A DNA stretch of 64,000 nucleotides from Panorpa germanica (Eukaryota; Arthropoda; Insecta; Mecoptera; Panorpidae): the NCBI GenBank assembly GCA_963678705.1, contig OY783210.1, forward strand, positions 15,191,331-15,255,330. Direction: 5' to 3'. Under the pieces are notes generated by a model. The model had not been told where the DNA came from. It did not search any database and saw nothing but the letters and a program-made list of their open reading frames with translations. Shown piece after piece: positions 54,863-64,000 of this stretch. A program made the translations under genes and the position numbers. Each line of letters opens with the position of its first letter. Position 1 is the first letter of the stretch.

Positions 54863-55958
54863 ATGATTGAAGTTAAATTAAGATCTTCGCAAGGCCAAGT
54901 GTTTACGGTGGACGAAGAGACCATAAGATGCATGGCGCCGATTGTTGAATCTTGGCGGACAAATAAAATAACAAACGAAAATGAAATTCCGCTTCCTATT
55001 GTAAAAACATCTACATTAAGAAAGGTCTGAATCATATAATTGAGCCCCTAATTTTATTTGTAAAACAATATATTGTTTTACAAATATAAGGTCATTTTTT
55101 GTGAGTGCTAAATGTTATTGACAATTCTGTGCGATTATTAGCGAGATTCTAATTAGAATCAAAAGCCATTGTCTTCTATGCAGAAAATAGTTTTTGAATG
55201 TAAGCGACTCAAACGTATTTGCCGCTCATTGTATTCCATGCAAATGATTCTAACTTTGATGATATTTACCGTGTCTGATATGATCTTTTTCTTGAGTCAA
55301 TATCAATTGTATCTACACAATTGCCTACGAGCCTATAGGGTTTGTCATAAATAAAGGTTATAAAATTTATGACAAACCCTTAGAAATGTTACCAGTCATA
55401 TAATAATTGGAATTTAATTTGAAAATATAGTAATATTCATTTTCAAAAGTAATTTTTGCGGTTCCAACTCATTAAAAGTCAGTGGAAGAAAGTTTAAAAT
55501 GCAGATACGTTATTCATCTAACTAATTGCAGCTTTAGATTTCGATTCGCGTTTATAGTTACTTACATAAAACGATTTAAACATTAAAAAACATGTTTTTT
55601 TTGATAATATTTAACCTGCTGTATAGTATCGCCATCTATATTTCGCGAAAAAAAATGGCCATGTATCGTTTCACCATAAGTTAAAGATAAATTAGCTGCA
55701 CTGGGTAGGCACCTATTTCATCCTGATTTATTACTAATTACTGAAACAAATATTCAGATTCTTCAATGGGCACAACACCACAAAGACGATCCAGAATCTT
55801 CTATTAAAGATGACATCAGTATACCAGAATGGGATCTCAAATTTTTGCAAGTGAATCTAACAGAATTATTCGTTTTGATATCAGCCGCTTCACTTTTGCG
55901 CATGGTGAAACTAATGACCTACTTATCAAAAGTTATTGAACTCATAACTATGATATGA
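54863..55958 (+). CDS. SKP1-like protein, shortened (gene or decaying copy)
   Basis: SKP1 links F-box proteins to cullin-1 in SCF ubiquitin ligases. Two exons: 54863-55024 and 55758-55958, phase 0. Exon 1 reads MIEVKLRSSQGQVFTVDEE...IPLPIVKTSTLRK, like the SKP1 start (IKLQSSDGEIFEVDVE...PLPNV); exon 2 reads ILQWAQHHKDDP, then WDLKFLQVNLTELFVLISAASLL, like IQWCTYHKDDP and WDADFLKVD..LFELILAANYL. The product is 120 residues against about 162, ending after the KLMTYLSKVIE helix, so the C-terminal F-box-contacting helices are missing. The frame has no stops across the two exons. The first intron donor is weak (gtctga). The start follows an acceptor-like ttttgcag, implying a 5' UTR intron. Several usually fixed residues differ, so it is a fast-evolving paralogue or a recent pseudogene. 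Confidence 0.7.
55337..55380. repeat. Perfect 16-bp hairpin, 12-base loop
   Basis: AGGGTTTGTCATAAAT (55337-55352) is exactly inverted at 55365-55380 (ATTTATGACAAACCCT) with a 12-base loop. It sits in the intron of the SKP1-like gene. It may be a tiny foldback element or a structured RNA; function unknown. Confidence 0.8.
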
Positions 55959-56160
55959 GAACCAAACATAATTATGCACAGCTTGATTTCAAATTTATTA
56001 TTTATTTTTAAATATGTATTTTAGTTTATGATATATCAATATATTAAATCTCCATATAGAAAGAAGACTATAATCTTGTTAAAAATGATGAAAAGGTTCA
56101 CTTTTATGATTTTAAGAGCAATGCAATTTTTTGAGTTTCTGCGTAGATATTTAAAATCTA

Positions 56161-57709
56161 ATGAAGCAGTTCTTTATTTTAAAGCCTAGCGAACATAACT
56201 GCATCAAAAAATTTCAAGAAATCCAAGAAAAATTTTTAGAAAAAAAAGTCCATGAATTTAAAAAAGGTCGTATAAAAGCCAGAATCGCGTGGATATTTAA
56301 AATGTAATGAAGCAGTTATTTACTTTAAAGCCTAGCGAACATAACTGCATCAAAATTTTTTAAGAAATCCAAGAAAAAAATTTAGAAAACAAAGTCCATG
56401 AATTTAAAAAAAGTCGCATAAAAGCCAGAAACGCGTGGATATTTAAAATATAATGAAGCAATTATTTACTTTAAAGCCTAGCGAACATAACTGCATCAAA
56501 AAATTACAAGAAATCCAAAAGAAATTTTTAGAAAAAAAAGTCCATGAATTTAAAAAAGGTCGCATAAAAGCCAGAATCGCGTGAATATTTAAAATGTAAT
56601 GAAGCAGTTATTTACTTTAAAGCCTAGCGAACATAACTGCATCAAAAAATTACAAGAAATTAAAAAAAAATTTTTAGAAAAAAAAGTCCATGAATTTAAA
56701 AAAGGTCGTATAAAAGCCAGAAATTCGTGGATATTTCAAATGTAATGAAGCAATTATTTACTTTAAAGCCTAGCGAACATAACTGCATCAAAAAATTACA
56801 AGAAATCCAAAATAAATTTTATAGAAAAAAAGTCCATGAATTTAAAAAAGATCGCATAAAGGCCAGAATCGCGTAAATATTTAATATGTAATGAAGCAGT
56901 TATTTACTTTAAAGCCTAGCGAACATAACTGCATCAAAAAATTTCAAGAAATCCAAGAAAAAAATTTAGAAAAAAAAGTCCATGAATTTAAAAAAAAGTC
57001 GCATAAAAGCCAGAAACGCGTGGATATTTAAAATGTAATGAAGCAGTTATTTACTTTAAAGCCTATCGAACATAACTGCATCAAAAAATTACAAGAAATC
57101 CAAAAGAAATTTTTAGAAAAAAAGTCCATGAATTTAAAAAAGGTCGCATAAAAGCCAGAATCGCGTGAATATTTAAAATGTAATGAAGCAGTTATTTACT
57201 TTAAAGCCTAGCGAATATAACTGCATCAAAAAATTACAAGAAATTAAAAAAAAATTTTTAGAAAAAAAAGTCCATGAATTTAAAAAAGGTCGCATAAAAG
57301 CCAGAAACGCGTGGATATTTAAAATGTAATGAAGCAGTTATTTACTTTAAAGCCTAGCGAACATAACTGCATCAAAAAATTACAAGAAATTCAAAATAAA
57401 CTTTATAGAATAAAAAGTCCATGAATTTAAAAAAGGTCGCATAAAGGCCAGAATCGCGTAAATATTTAATATGTAATGAAGCAGTTATTTACTTTAAATT
57501 CTATCGAAGATAACTGCATCAAAAAATTACAAGAAATCCAAAAAAAATTTTAGAAAAAAAGTCCATGAATTTTAAAAAGGTCGCATAAATGCAAGAATCG
57601 CGTGGATATTTAAAATGTAATGAAGCAGTTATTTACTTTAAATCCTATCGAACATAACTGCATCAAAAAATTACAAGAAATCCAAAAAAAAATTAAAAAA
57701 AAAAAAGTC
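56161..57709. repeat. 146-bp tandem satellite with four-unit higher-order pattern
   Basis: About 10.6 head-to-tail units. The word ATGAAGCAGTT or its variant starts units at 56161, 56307, 56453, 56599, 56745, 56891, 57038, 57183, 57329, 57476 and 57620 (spacing 144-147). Each unit has AAAGCCTAGCGAACATAACTG and AAGTCCATGAATTTAAAAA. Units 2 to 5 and units 6 to 9 match in order by their private variants (CCAAGAAAAAAATTTA, CCAAAAGAAATTT, ATTAAAAAAAAATT, CAAAATAAA with AAAGGCCAG), so the higher-order period is about 584 bp. Edge units are the most diverged. No coding in any frame. Confidence 0.97.
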
Positions 57710-58254
57710 CACCATTCACTTCAATTAATACTAATAATAATAGCGTAATTAATATAAATTTTTAGCTTATTTCAGCGCCTAATCGGCATGCAACTATATA
57801 TGCTCATATAGAAGTATATTTAGTTGCATATTGATTAGGGGTAGTAATTTATAACCAGTAGTGCCATCTATGAAACAAAGGAATAACTTTTTGGTATATC
57901 TACCATTTAATAGATGGCGCATTTTATGTTTTAATTATTCTGCTATAACTTTAAAATAATTAATTAATAATATCTCTCATCTAATTATGTGACAACATAT
58001 TTATGAACATAATTTACTAAGTTGTTCAAAGTAAATCATTCATTCTTTCTTTCATATTCGATATATTTCTTTAATTTTTAAATTACATTAAAAATATATT
58101 AGCCTTATCACATTGTTTCCTAAAAAATGAAGAGTAACAATTCTAAGTACAGTCTTTTTTAATATGTACGAAAGTAACATTTTATATACAGTTTTAAATA
58201 TAACAAAGGGTGAATCAATGTTTTTACCAGGTTTACAACCTGGTGCTGGGTTAC
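57710..58254. other. Intergenic between satellite and YJU2B
   Basis: About 545 bp, AT-rich, no gene. It carries two opposed copies of a GCCATCTAT-type motif (57862-57871 and 57910-57920) and should contain the 3' UTR and polyadenylation region of the minus-strand YJU2B gene. Confidence 0.7.
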
Positions 58255-59283
58255 TCAGTCAGAATCCGAAGAAGTATAATCGCACAGTTTCAAATTATTC
58301 TTTGTCCGTGTTTCAACAGCCTGCGGTTGATGATCTACTTTAGGAGATTTTGGTTTAACGGCAAATGAGTCCTCAGGTGCGGTACTTGTTATAAAATTGT
58401 CTGCTTGATCAGCGTTGTGCGATTTTGTGGTAATCCCGAGGGTCTGTCGATTCAGCGTAGTCTTCAGAATTCGTTCCCTCCTCAGGCCCCCAAAAGAAGT
58501 GATGGTGGAGCTCGGCAGAGCCGGTTGGTTCATCACATCAATACGTCTACGTTTTTCTCTATCTTGAATTTCCTGTGATGGTGTCAGCATCAAAAGAGCT
58601 GCCATTTTAACATCCGCAGCAGATTCGGGCAATAATTTTATATCTAGACTGCTCTTCGACAATAAGGCATTGTCCGAATCTGCTGATATTTTAATTTCTT
58701 TCTTCCTCTTTCTAAAAGAATCTCTTAACCTTTTATTGGCTTCATAACAATCATTCCACGTTTGGTCATTTCGTTCGTATAACTTTGCAAGTCTTGGTTT
58801 AGCATCATCAGCTACTTTTGTGTCACCAGAACCGTGTTCTAATTTGAACATCTGATCATCAAATAATCGCTTCTGAGTTTCCTTCGTTTCCGGAACAACT
58901 TGCTCATTTTGTAATGGGTCCCATCTATTCTCCTGTCTTCTCGCTCCAGAAATTATTTCATAATCAAGATTACCAGGATCCGTTTTAATTACAATGTAGT
59001 TATCACATAAATGGCATTTCATTTTAAACTGATAAACAGGTGTGGTATAGTACATTCCAACTTTAGTTTTTTCTGCATTGTAACGGACCCCCATTCCTAT
59101 GTGATTTTTGCATCCCTCGCACCATATATTATAGGGCATTTCAAATCTGATGATGAGAATTCCCAAGTGTATCTTTCGTGCCCGCTCCCGTAGGGCATGA
59201 GTCCCAAGGAAGCGGTTAAGCCCTCCAGCTTTGGGATCATAATCAGGTGGATAGTAATGATTAGTTCCCTTACGTTCTCCCAT
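58255..59283 (-). CDS. YJU2B: YJU2B (CCDC130), CWC16-family splicing factor
   Basis: Spliceosome-associated protein of the YJU2/CWC16 family, nuclear. A single uninterrupted exon of 342 codons, starting MGERKGTNHYYPPDYDP, the family's conserved N-terminus, and followed by ERARKIHLGILIIRFEMPYN. Four cysteines at residues 55, 58, 90 and 93 (WCEGCKNHIGMGVR and MKCHLCDNYIVIKTDP) form the zinc site. The middle is helical and charged (KRLFDDQMFKLEHG, RDSFRKRKKEIK), and the tail is disordered, ending in the acidic DYTSSDSD. Length is close to other insect homologues. The CCDC130-type GTNHYYPP start separates it from YJU2/CCDC94. Same strand as USP14, with about 1 kb between them, so no shared promoter. 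Confidence 0.97.
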   Translation of the reverse strand: MGERKGTNHYYPPDYDPKAGGLNRFLGTHALRERARKIHLGILIIRFEMPYNIWCEGCKNHIGMGVRYNAEKTKVGMYYTTPVYQFKMKCHLCDNYIVIKTDPGNLDYEIISGARRQENRWDPLQNEQVVPETKETQKRLFDDQMFKLEHGSGDTKVADDAKPRLAKLYERNDQTWNDCYEANKRLRDSFRKRKKEIKISADSDNALLSKSSLDIKLLPESAADVKMAALLMLTPSQEIQDREKRRRIDVMNQPALPSSTITSFGGLRRERILKTTLNRQTLGITTKSHNADQADNFITSTAPEDSFAVKPKSPKVDHQPQAVETRTKNNLKLCDYTSSDSD

Positions 59284-60290
59284 TTTGAACTTTGTTTATG
59301 ATCAGTGTAATCCTAGAAATGTTTTGAGGTTATGATAATAAAATATACTTGAATAATAAAAAAATATTAAGTTTGTATATACAAAATATATAATGGTACA
59401 CTTACTTGATAGTATTTATTTTCGTGAAAGTTCAATGATGACAATTAAAAGTAAATTTTGTAGAAACCAAAATAATTTCATACATTACAAAACGTCAAAT
59501 GAACCTTCATGAACTTCACTTTATTTTAACAGATGGCGATAAGAATTTCAGTTATGTGAATGATTGTCTCTGCTGTGAATTCAAAACCTATTAGCTGGGG
59601 AAAAATTATTTAATTAAATATAATAGTTAAGAATCTTAACAATTAAGAAATGCAATTTACTAATACAAGACTAATAAATATGTTAATCATTGCGGCAACA
59701 GTGTGCTAATAAAAATCTTCTTTATTAATCAATTTGGCGCATGTTTTAAAATTAAATTTTATTTAGACTTCTATTTTTTAATTTCTAGGGAGTAACGAAA
59801 TTGGGCAACTTATATATCAGATGATAACTTTCTGTAAACTTAAATAGTCTAATCAAGCTCATAATCAAATTACTATTCGTTGAAACGGAGATCGAACCCC
59901 AAGACGCATCAGTATGGCGTCTATCTTATCTGACTGTTATCAGTCACACTAATTACTATTAATCTTACTCCCAATTCAATTACATCTAGTCACAATTTAC
60001 TGAGGTGGAAGCACCTAAAAATGAAATGAAAAAAACTGATATTACCCTCCATGGAAAGAAAATACATAAATGCTTTTATAATGAAAAATATAAAAAGTTC
60101 TTAAAATCTTAATCTTTAAATTATTTGCACAATTAATGTATACAGACAATGTCAATAAAAAAATTAATATTCAAATTAATATCTAGAAGAATTTACATTG
60201 AAAAAATATTTATAAATTAAATACACTTCTGCAGTTACACGATTTAAAGATTGTTGATGTTATGTTAAATGATTTCAGATTTCACTATTT
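59284..60290. other. Intergenic: YJU2B promoter side and USP14 3' end
   Basis: About 1 kb with no gene. It contains the 5' flank of YJU2B, an AGATGGCGA motif at 59530 and a tRNA-like SINE relic at 59885-59945. The USP14 3' UTR should occupy the right part. Nothing else recognised. Confidence 0.7.
59885..59945 (-). mobile_element. tRNA-derived SINE-like head, relic
   Basis: On the minus strand, CAGATAAGATAGACGCCATA then GTCTTGGGGTTCGATCTCCG: A- and B-box-like words at tRNA spacing. It resembles 13385 and 25135 in the GGTTCGAT part. No cloverleaf. Confidence 0.4.
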
Positions 60291-63200
60291 TCACTCAGTT
60301 ATAGCTTCTTCTAGAATTCGTGGACCATAAAGGAGCACATAAGCACAATGCCAGTCGCCTAAAAACATAGAATAAAAGTAAGGATCAAAATACTCATTGA
60401 AGTAATATAATTACAAAGTTTGCACACTCTTACCTCCTCCAGAAAGTTTAATAATATCCTCTGATGTGACGGGTGTAACTACATCATCATCACATTTCAT
60501 CCAAGAGTCACCCTTGCTTCGAATCCAAGCCACATAATGACCACTGCTGCTGGAACGTCCTTGATGCGTCAAAACTGCTTGCAACGTATAGAATCCACTG
60601 TTGTTACTTCCTGGATCGTCTTCAAAAGAGTAAGGAAGCTTCCGTGTGCTATTATCAGGTTCAGAATCTCCCTTAGATACTTCCATCTTAAGAGAATCTT
60701 CAACTTTAGCATCCTCAATTGCCTGAAATTATAAATTGATCATTGCATAGATACAATCCTTAATGTATTAAACAGTATTTTCGGATAATAATAAAATACC
60801 TTAAATTTTTGTCTCATTGGGGCTAATTTTTCTTGGAGTGCTGGGGTGCATAATTCAAAAGCATCAAAATCCATTGGAAATTTAACATCTTTTAAAATTT
60901 TAGCATTAATCGCTTCCTTTTCTTTATAATAGAATCTAACAAATTGTATTGTCAAATATGCTGGTAAACGACTTATCAGAGACTGAAATTATAAAATATA
61001 TTATGAAATTATAAATTATAATTATAAACTCTATTTTTACAGTTTAAGTTTAAGTACTTACAGATTTTATATAAGTAGCATCTCTATTTAAAGATACTGA
61101 ATGTTTTACAATATTTTCTTGTAATTTCTGTAAATAAAAATTTGTATTAACATCATCATCGATAACTTTCCGACTTATTCTTATTATTAATATTGTAATT
61201 TTTTTGTTATTCGTTGGTTTAAACATTGTATCCAGTCATTATCAATAATACTAGTCATTTTAACAACAAACAAGGCAGTAATACTACAATGTACTACAAT
61301 AAAAATATGTTGCTTACTTTCTCTTACTGTAAAGATAGTTCAGAGACAGAAGTACACGGTTAAGCGTATACTAAAAAAAATGTTTTTTAATAAATTATTA
61401 GGACTTCATCTTTTTTTTCTTCTAAAAACTTAAAACTTTTGACTAATTATTAGAGTTAAATTGTGTAAATTTGTATAACTTACAGATTTAAGACCGGTCT
61501 GCATGTATTTAACTTCTGTAGAGATGAAACAACTTAATTGAAGTTGGTTTTCTTTACTTTTAGTTGGTGTTTCGTCTTCGGCTTCAACACATTTCATTTC
61601 GGCATCAAATGTAATACCAAAATACTGATCGACAATTGACCTAAAATGAAACGATAGCTTATTTAATATTCTGGTAAATTAAAAAAAAAGTTCTACGATC
61701 GGACATGTTAAAAGTGACCACCCTCTCAGACCCGGATATTGGCAATAAACCGGAACCCGAGATTCAGGTAGAAAACCCGACGGATTCGGATCCAAAAGCT
61801 TTAGAATTACATTTTGAGCAAAAATTTAAAATATTTCTTAAATATTTAATTGTATTTCTATATTGTATATATTTAATATGATAGTATGAGTCCCGCAAAT
61901 TTATATCAACAATAATCAAAATCAAGAGTAATCATTGCAAAACTCCAGCTCACCTGTACAAAATTAATATTAAATCCGACGATCATATTATATTTGAATG
62001 CATAAACTATAGTTTAGAAAGATCAAAATTCAATAGTGAAATATTAGATGTGGTTAAAACTTTTCCTGTTAATACTAAATTTTTGTTAAGTGATTCAAAA
62101 TTAATTAGTGAATTATTTAAAAATTTAGAAATTTGTAAAATAGAATTATAAAATGTGAAATATATAAAAAAAATGTTGGATGGTGGCTAGGACGAATAAA
62201 AGTCAAGGCAAATAAATAAATTAAAAAAAAAAATATGATAGGAACGTTAGTAAACAAATAAATCATATAGTTTAGTACAGGATTAGCATAAAGGATTATT
62301 TATTAAAAAGGATAATCCTATTATAATGTCAAAACGACCACCAAATACTAACATAGATTAGATGCAATTACTTAAATAATAAATGAATTGCTGCTTTACT
62401 TGATAATTTAGATGATTTCGATTCGAGATGACGAAGATTTTTGACAGCATACATAAAATCAGAAACCGATAATCACCCGAAACCTTTAAAATTACAATTC
62501 AAGTTATATATTATCAATAACCCAAAAAACGGTTTCTTTATTATCGGTATCTGTATTAATTCTATACAGGATCCGGAACTCCGTTCTTATTTGTTTAGTT
62601 ATTTAATAACGATATGAAAATTTCATTTCGTAATCGTTATTTTAAGATTTTTTTTAGAACAAAATTATATTACGTTATATTAAAAGCTATATGCATTATA
62701 TTCCGTAATGCTAAACCACATACATGTATAAAAATACCGTCACATTATTAGGAAAGTATAATTTGAATCTTTACTTTTTAGTTATTTATGCTACTTTGCA
62801 TTATTTTCTATTCCTCATTATACCAGGCGTTTAAGGACGTTAAACAAATGCAGAAGTTGGGTGAGTGAAATCTGTAACTTACTTTGATGTAGAATTTTCA
62901 CCAGCCGGGAGTTTTTGCTGCAACATTCTGATCATTTCTGTCCAGCATTCGTTGGCATCCTTTAAACAAAATTAATAAATGAAATACCGCGAAACATAAG
63001 TAAAAAAAACGCAACAAAAATTATCATTTATTATATACCTGTTGCATATAATTGCCATTATCACTTTTTTCAGAGAATCTTGGAAGTGCCAAGTGGAGAG
63101 TTTGAAGTAAAATAAATGGAGGAATAGATGATCCCTTATCCATTGTTTGATACAAATCTCTTAACGCGGTTGTAATATTTTGTGCCATTGCTGTTTCAGA

Positions 63201-63859
63201 TGTTAAAGATATCACTGAAAATATTTGATTAAAAAACATTAATTTTATATTTCAAATTAGTTAATAACTATTAATTAAGGTAGTAGTCATACCTCCATTA
63301 TATTTAGATAAAGCTTCTCGCAGCTCTGGGACAGTTTTTAAACATTGCACAGTTGCATTCATATAACACGTATTTCCAAGATTGTTAAGACCAGCAGGTA
63401 GCTCCAGCTGTAACGATAAGTGCGTATTAGAATTGGCGTAAAAGTTAATCTAAAAACGTCAAAGAGATTCAAATTCAACACTTACAGCTGTAGCTAGTTC
63501 ACTTTCATTCATATCTTCAACAAACTTTGTTTTTGCAACTGGTTCAACTGGTAACTCTTCTTTTGAACCCATAAGTAATATAGTAATTCCCTACAAACAT
63601 TTATAAATTAGTCTTAAACTTGTAATTTCAAAAGAAGGGATTATATATAAGTATTAAAATGATTGATAATTGTGACCTACATCTTTCAATTTCATTGCCC
63701 CCCATTCAGTGTCTTTTAATGTCACTCCTTTGCACATAACCTTTTGTCTCTCAGGTTGCACACCAGTTAAAGCAAATAATTGTGCTTTAAATAACATAGG
63801 GTCTTCATCAGTATTTACTTCAATACCAGGAAATTGTTCTTTTCCCCATTTTACAGTAA
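60291..63859 (-). CDS. USP14: USP14 proteasome-associated deubiquitinase, first codons missing
   Basis: Trims ubiquitin from substrates on the 26S proteasome. Ten exons in gene order: 63681-63859, 63486-63590, 63293-63407, 63039-63214, 62883-62959, 61484-61640, 61062-61127, 60800-60982, 60434-60722 and 60291-60358; all junctions are GT-AG with matching phase and give about 470 codons. The order is ubiquitin-like domain, linker, then USP fold. Catalytic Cys lies in LGNTCYMNATVQC, catalytic His in SSSSGHYVAW, with KCDDDVV after it; the end is GDWHCAYVLLYGPR. Human USP14 has 494 residues. The extreme N-terminus (about five residues before VTVKWGKEQF) must be in another exon to the right, which I could not see by 64000. 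Confidence 0.97.
60434..63407 (-). CDS. USP14: USP14 exons: catalytic USP domain
   Basis: Exon 63293-63407 carries GLNNLGNTCYMN with the nucleophile Cys. Exon 63039-63214 has ALRDLYQTMDKGSSIPP; 62883-62959 has DANECWTEMIRML; 61484-61640 has IVDQYFGITFDAEMKC and ENQLQLSCFI. Exon 61062-61127 is short (22 codons). Exon 60800-60982 has SRLPAYLTIQFVRF, and 60434-60722 has QAVLTHQGRSSSSGHY with the catalytic His. The acidic insert between KCVEAEDE and the QLQLS strand is shorter than in the human protein. All catalytic residues look intact. Confidence 0.95.
61641..62882. other. USP14 intron, 1.24 kb, carrying a LINE 3' fragment
   Basis: Largest USP14 intron. Its left half contains a LINE 3' end (61880-62225, plus strand, antisense to USP14). 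The rest is AT-rich with no recognised feature. Confidence 0.85.
61880..62225 (+). mobile_element. LINE 3' end, second copy
   Basis: Matches 38622-39000 closely: GAGTCCCGCAAATTTATA, then AATCATTGCAAAACTCCAGC, AATTTAGAAATTTGTAAAAT and the GACGAATAAAAGTCAAGGC tail. Relative to that copy it lacks about 33 bp covering the CQCG part of the zinc motif, between short GACGAT-like repeats. 5'-truncated and dead, lying antisense inside a USP14 intron. Confidence 0.85.
63486..63859 (-). CDS. USP14: USP14 exons: ubiquitin-like domain
   Basis: Two exons. 63681-63859 reads VTVKWGKEQFPGIEVNTDE, then LFALTGVQPERQKVM and GVTLKDTEW; 63486-63590 reads GITILLMGS then KTKFVEDMNESELATA. Together this is the N-terminal ubiquitin-like domain that docks on the proteasome subunit Rpn1, plus the start of the linker. 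Two donors are possible at the first exon's end. Only gtaggt at 63680 keeps the frame (LKD-GITI), so I chose it. The exon opens in phase 1. Confidence 0.93.
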
Positions 63860-64000
63860 CTATAACAATAGAAGAGTTTTAAAATTTTGACAACCTTTGA
63901 CAACCAATGATTAGACATTTTCCTAAATGAAATAACTCAAAGATAATTTTAGTGGTTCTTTGTAGGTAATATTGGCGAAAGAGTGTATTATAATTAATAT
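63860..64000. other. USP14 intron reaching the window edge
   Basis: Sequence upstream of the first visible USP14 exon. I find no start codon joined to a fitting donor, so the initiating exon is probably beyond 64000. Confidence 0.7.

Noticed and set aside
56161-57709. CRISPR-like array
   Set aside because: The repeats are contiguous 146-bp units without unique spacers; this is an animal satellite.

Overview
This is an AT-rich (about three quarters A+T by eye) window of animal nuclear DNA, almost certainly from an insect. Genes have GT-AG introns, and the DOT1L, USP14 and YJU2B proteins are clearly metazoan. The DOT1L methyltransferase domain carries insect-like wording such as KSFCPLNFR and [12 protein letters not shown] cannot name the order from sequence alone. 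There are no bacterial operons, CRISPR arrays or recognisable tRNA or rRNA genes, and I saw no LTR or capsid-bearing elements.

Layout. From 7989 to 50307 (+) runs DOT1L (grappa in flies), the histone H3 lysine-79 methyltransferase. It has eleven recognisable coding exons. The first coding exon (about 27 residues) is not visible and probably lies upstream. Two very long introns (12.2 and 21.4 kb) separate the first three visible exons. The catalytic, DNA-binding and coiled-coil exons are packed into 41765-44709, and two large disordered-region exons follow. The introns are full of short inverted-repeat DNA transposons (at least five families), SINE-like pieces and broken LINEs. From 54863 to 55958 (+) lies a shortened two-exon SKP1-like gene or decaying copy. 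From 56161 to 57709 lies a tandem satellite of about 146 bp units with a four-unit higher-order pattern. The minus strand then carries two housekeeping genes: single-exon YJU2B/CCDC130 (58255-59283), a spliceosome-associated CWC16-family protein, and USP14 (60291-63859), a proteasome-bound deubiquitinase whose first few codons lie beyond the visible exons.

How the genes relate. DOT1L acts on chromatin, YJU2B on splicing, and USP14 (with possibly the SKP1-like protein) in the ubiquitin-proteasome system. Nothing suggests an operon or gene cluster; this is ordinary neighbourhood. The most interesting signals are the higher-order satellite next to the SKP1-like copy, a perfect hairpin in that copy's intron, a candidate 60-nt cassette exon in the DOT1L coiled coil, an AF9-binding-like motif in the DOT1L tail, and the near-identical repeat copies inside DOT1L introns.
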